The position numbers were made by a program, and so were the translations under genes. Below the pieces are notes generated by a model. That model had not been told where the DNA came from, searched no databases, and saw nothing but the letters and a program-made list of their open reading frames with translations. A DNA stretch of 64,000 nt from Planctomycetaceae bacterium (GTDB lineage: Bacteria; Planctomycetota; Planctomycetia; Pirellulales; Thermoguttaceae): NCBI GenBank assembly GCA_012719125.1, contig JAAYAY010000324.1:1-64000 (forward strand), given 5' to 3'. The first letter of the stretch is position 1. Each line of letters opens with the position of its first letter. Of the stretch, positions 61,743 to 64,000 are shown one piece after another.

Positions 61743-62933
61743 ATGAAAACTGCCTACTTTGACTGTCTTTCCGGGATCAGCGGCGACATGACCTTGGGGG
61801 CCCTCGTTGACGCGGGCGTCCCTCTGGAGGACCTCAACGTCGCGATCGAGTCTTTAGGCCTGCCCGGCTGCCACCTGGCTGCGGCGGAGGTCAAGAAAAA
61901 CGGCTTCCGTGCCCTTCAGGTCACCGTGCTGTATCAAGAGGAGCATGCGCACCGCCACCTTTCTCACATACTTAAGATGATCGAGGGCAGTGCACTCAAC
62001 GATCGTCAGAAAGACATGGCCGCCCGGGTGTTCCGGCGGCTTGCCGAGGCCGAGGCCAAGGTCCACGGGACGACCATCGAAAAGGTCCATTTCCACGAAG
62101 TGGGGGCCGCCGATTCGATTGCCGACATCGTTGGAGCGGCGGTTGGCTTGGACTTGCTGGGAGTCGAGCGAATCGCCGCATCGCCCGTTCCAACCGGGTG
62201 CGGGACCGTCAGAATCGCCCATGGCTTGTGCAGCGTGCCTGCACCGGCAACTGCCGAACTGCTTGCCGGAATTCCCCTTGCGGAGTGTTCGATCCCGAAA
62301 GAGATGACGACGCCGACAGGCGCGGCGATCCTGGCGACTCTCGCCGACCGTTTCGGCCCGTTGCCGGCAATGAGAATCGAGAAGATCGGCTACGGCGCCG
62401 GCCAGCGCGAACTGGAACAGCAACCCAACATCCTTCGGCTCCTCATTGGAGAGACCGAACTGCGGGAGGCTAGCCCCGCCATCTGGATTCTCGAAGTCAA
62501 CCTGGACGACATGCCGGGCGAGCAGATTGCCTATTGCACCGAACGCCTGTGGGACGCCGGCGTGCTGGACGTCTACACCACCGCGATCCAGATGAAGAAG
62601 AATCGGCCGGCGGTCAAGCTGACCGTTCTCTGTTCCGCCGATCGGATTGAAGATGCTGAGAAGACCCTCTTGCGCGAGACCACGACGTTGGGCATCCGCC
62701 GCTGGCAGGCCCAGAGGACCGTACTTGACCGAACCGCCCACACCGTCGAAACTCCCTTGGGCAGCGTGGCAGGCAAAGTCGGCCGACTGCCGGACGGATC
62801 GCTGCGGTTTGCTCCGGAGTACGAGGCTTGCCGGCAAGTGGCCCAGCGCGAGAACGTGCCGCTCCGTGAGGTCTTCGAGATGGTCCAGCGAGCCTTCAAT
62901 CCCTCGTTGGTGGAATGGTCTGAAGCCGATTAG
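61743..62933 (+). CDS. larC: Nickel-pincer cofactor synthesis protein LarC
   Basis: A 396-aa protein of the LarC (TIGR00299) family, the CTP-dependent enzyme that inserts nickel into the pyridinium pincer cofactor of lactate racemase. Evidence: the opening AYFDCLSGISGDMTLGALVDAG; the His-rich EEHAHRHLSHILKMI; VHFHEVGAADSIADIVGAA; and VPAPATAELLAGIPL. The C-terminal part has LEVNLDDMPGEQIAYCTERL. LarA, LarB and LarE are not in this window. Its neighbour at 62954 is 20 bp downstream on the same strand. Confidence 0.94.
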   Translation: MKTAYFDCLSGISGDMTLGALVDAGVPLEDLNVAIESLGLPGCHLAAAEVKKNGFRALQVTVLYQEEHAHRHLSHILKMIEGSALNDRQKDMAARVFRRLAEAEAKVHGTTIEKVHFHEVGAADSIADIVGAAVGLDLLGVERIAASPVPTGCGTVRIAHGLCSVPAPATAELLAGIPLAECSIPKEMTTPTGAAILATLADRFGPLPAMRIEKIGYGAGQRELEQQPNILRLLIGETELREASPAIWILEVNLDDMPGEQIAYCTERLWDAGVLDVYTTAIQMKKNRPAVKLTVLCSADRIEDAEKTLLRETTTLGIRRWQAQRTVLDRTAHTVETPLGSVAGKVGRLPDGSLRFAPEYEACRQVAQRENVPLREVFEMVQRAFNPSLVEWSEAD

Positions 62934-62953
62934 ACCCCCATGGAGGGACACCA

Positions 62954-63502
62954 ATGGATCTGCTTCTTGTATGGTTGGCCTTGCTGGCGGAAGGCAATAT
63001 CGCCCACGTCTTCCTGATCGCCGCGATCCTGGTGCTGACCCTCACCATGCTGCTACGGCTCTACCGCTACCAAGCCCGGAACAGGCGGCAGACCTCGTGC
63101 CGTCTGCCGGCACGCCACGTGCAGCCGGACCCCCGCGGTCTCCGTGCCGGAGCTCCAGACAGCGTCGTCCAGTGGGAGGTTGAGATGCACCAGCTCGCCC
63201 GGGATCTCAAGGGCGAGATCGACAGCAAGATGGTGGCCCTGGGCCACCTGATCCGGGATGCCGATCGGGCTGCCGGCCGACTTGAGAAGGCGATTGACGC
63301 CGCTCGCCAAGTTGCTCCGCATACGGAAGACGCCGACAAATCGCCGGCTGACGAATCCCGGCCCCCGGAGAAGGCCGGGCTTCGCGACGAGGCCTGCCTG
63401 CTTGCCGACTACGGGTTTTCTGTCGGTGACATCGCCAGCCGTCTGGCGATACCGGCGGGCGAGGTCGAACTCATCTTGCGGCTCCGGGAGCAGAAAGAAT
63501 GA
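62954..63502 (+). CDS. Membrane-anchored protein with C-terminal HTH-like motif
   Basis: A 182-aa protein; GGAGGG lies shortly before the ATG. It has an N-terminal membrane helix (about 15-35, IAHVFLIAAILVLTLTMLLRL), then a charged Arg-rich linker, a helical coiled region (QWEVEMHQLARDLKGEIDSK) and a C-terminal HTH-like end: DYGFSVGDIASRLAIPAGEVELILRL. This resembles DUF2802-type anchored proteins. Its 3' end overlaps the convergent next gene by 32 bp. Function unknown. Confidence 0.75.
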   Translation: MDLLLVWLALLAEGNIAHVFLIAAILVLTLTMLLRLYRYQARNRRQTSCRLPARHVQPDPRGLRAGAPDSVVQWEVEMHQLARDLKGEIDSKMVALGHLIRDADRAAGRLEKAIDAARQVAPHTEDADKSPADESRPPEKAGLRDEACLLADYGFSVGDIASRLAIPAGEVELILRLREQKE

Positions 63503-64000
63503 GCGACTTTCGATGGGCCATGTCGAAAACGGCCTGGTCAATCGCATGCTGTCCGGCGATCGGCTCTCGACAGACGCCGCCCCGGCAGACGAACATCTGG
63601 GCTTCGCCGTTCTGCAGGGTCTTGCCTCGAAATAGGTCCTCCAGGTTGTCGGAACGATAGTCCGGCGGTTCGGACAAACACCGATAGGCAAGCACGCGGT
63701 TGCCGAGGAATCGCCGGTGAACGCCGCAAGCCTGCACCAGCGATGGTTGCGATCCGGCGCCTTCCAGCAGCACGATTTCCGGCGATGGGCCGAGAAGGAA
63801 GTCCAACGCGATCAGCATGTGCGACGCCGCTTGCGGTGCCCGCTGCATCACCGCGGCCGTCGCTTCAATCGTTTCTTCCGCAGCGGCCAGATAGTCTCCG
63901 CGACCGCAGAGACTTCCCAACTTCAGCAGCGCCGTCGCCGCCAGGCTGCTGCCGCTTGGGATCGCGTTGTCCAACAGATCGCGTTTTCGGGCAATCAACG
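63471..64000 (-). CDS. Thioredoxin-domain protein of the YyaL/DUF255 type (C-terminal part)
   Basis: Only the C-terminal ~175 residues are in the window; the N-terminus lies beyond the right edge. DNAIPSGSSLAATALLKLGSL is the family signature, followed by ASHMLIALDFLLGPSPEIVL. Family members have an N-terminal thioredoxin-like domain and a six-hairpin (alpha/alpha) catalytic-like domain. The function of the family is unclear. The final segment is CREPIAGQHAIDQAVFDMA. Confidence 0.8.
   Translation of the reverse strand, partial: LIARKRDLLDNAIPSGSSLAATALLKLGSLCGRGDYLAAAEETIEATAAVMQRAPQAASHMLIALDFLLGPSPEIVLLEGAGSQPSLVQACGVHRRFLGNRVLAYRCLSEPPDYRSDNLEDLFRGKTLQNGEAQMFVCRGGVCREPIAGQHAIDQAVFDMAHRKSLILSAPGAAR

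Overview
The window looks like a chromosomal segment of a GC-rich planctomycete, most plausibly order Pirellulales. This is an inference from gene content: several sulfatases, Tat-exported FAD oxidoreductases and an enolase-superfamily protein, a DUF1559-type protein, a PmoA-like DUF6807 protein, two tandem clpP genes beside tig, TadE/TadG pilus proteins, and many intergenic palindromic repeats. No rRNA, integrase, intact transposase or CRISPR array was seen. One tRNA (Gly, GCC) is present.

Layout. 1-6.2 kb: a secreted sulfatase, a convergent sialidase-like BNR protein, and two convergent FAD oxidoreductase paralogues, one without a signal and one with a Tat signal. 6.4-16.5 kb: a secreted protein of unknown function, a membrane protein set between two G-rich repeat-bearing spacers, a family-2-type glycoside hydrolase and a large TIM-barrel glycoside hydrolase. 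16.7-22.3 kb: the most unusual locus, a P1B-type metal ATPase fused to an SPFH (HflK-like) domain, followed by stand-alone HflC-like and HflK-like SPFH genes and a small anchored protein. 22.4-30.2 kb: a DUF1559-like protein, an enolase-superfamily enzyme, the remnant of an FAD oxidoreductase, an Nramp-like transporter lacking the usual metal-site motifs, and asnS. 30.3-37.0 kb: an outer-membrane protein fragment, a small secreted protein, a GNAT acetyltransferase, a secreted phosphodiesterase-like protein and dnaE. 37.2-39.3 kb: a TadE-TadE-TadG operon. 39.7-44.3 kb: a beta-propeller protein and a ceramidase-like/sulfatase/HEAT fusion. 44.4-48.1 kb: a truncated DUF1152 gene carrying a dRS3-like palindrome, a candidate 59-aa ORF, a tyrosine-phosphatase-like protein, a small unknown protein and a TlpA-like lipoprotein. 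48.3-58.1 kb: LOG-family protein, prepilin peptidase, a lipoprotein, clpP, clpP, tig, tRNA-Gly, an FHA protein, fliM and proA. 58.8-64 kb: small unknown proteins, a DUF6807 protein, larC, a membrane-anchored HTH-like protein and the C-terminal part of a YyaL-type thioredoxin-domain protein.

The genes suggest an organism that degrades sulfated or complex glycans, has flagella and Tad/type IV-like secretion parts, and keeps a housekeeping block (asnS, dnaE, tig/clpP, proA) next to catabolic genes. Intergenic DNA is rich in several families of inverted repeats. The best candidate for an undescribed system is the ATPase-SPFH fusion operon at 16,688-22,307.
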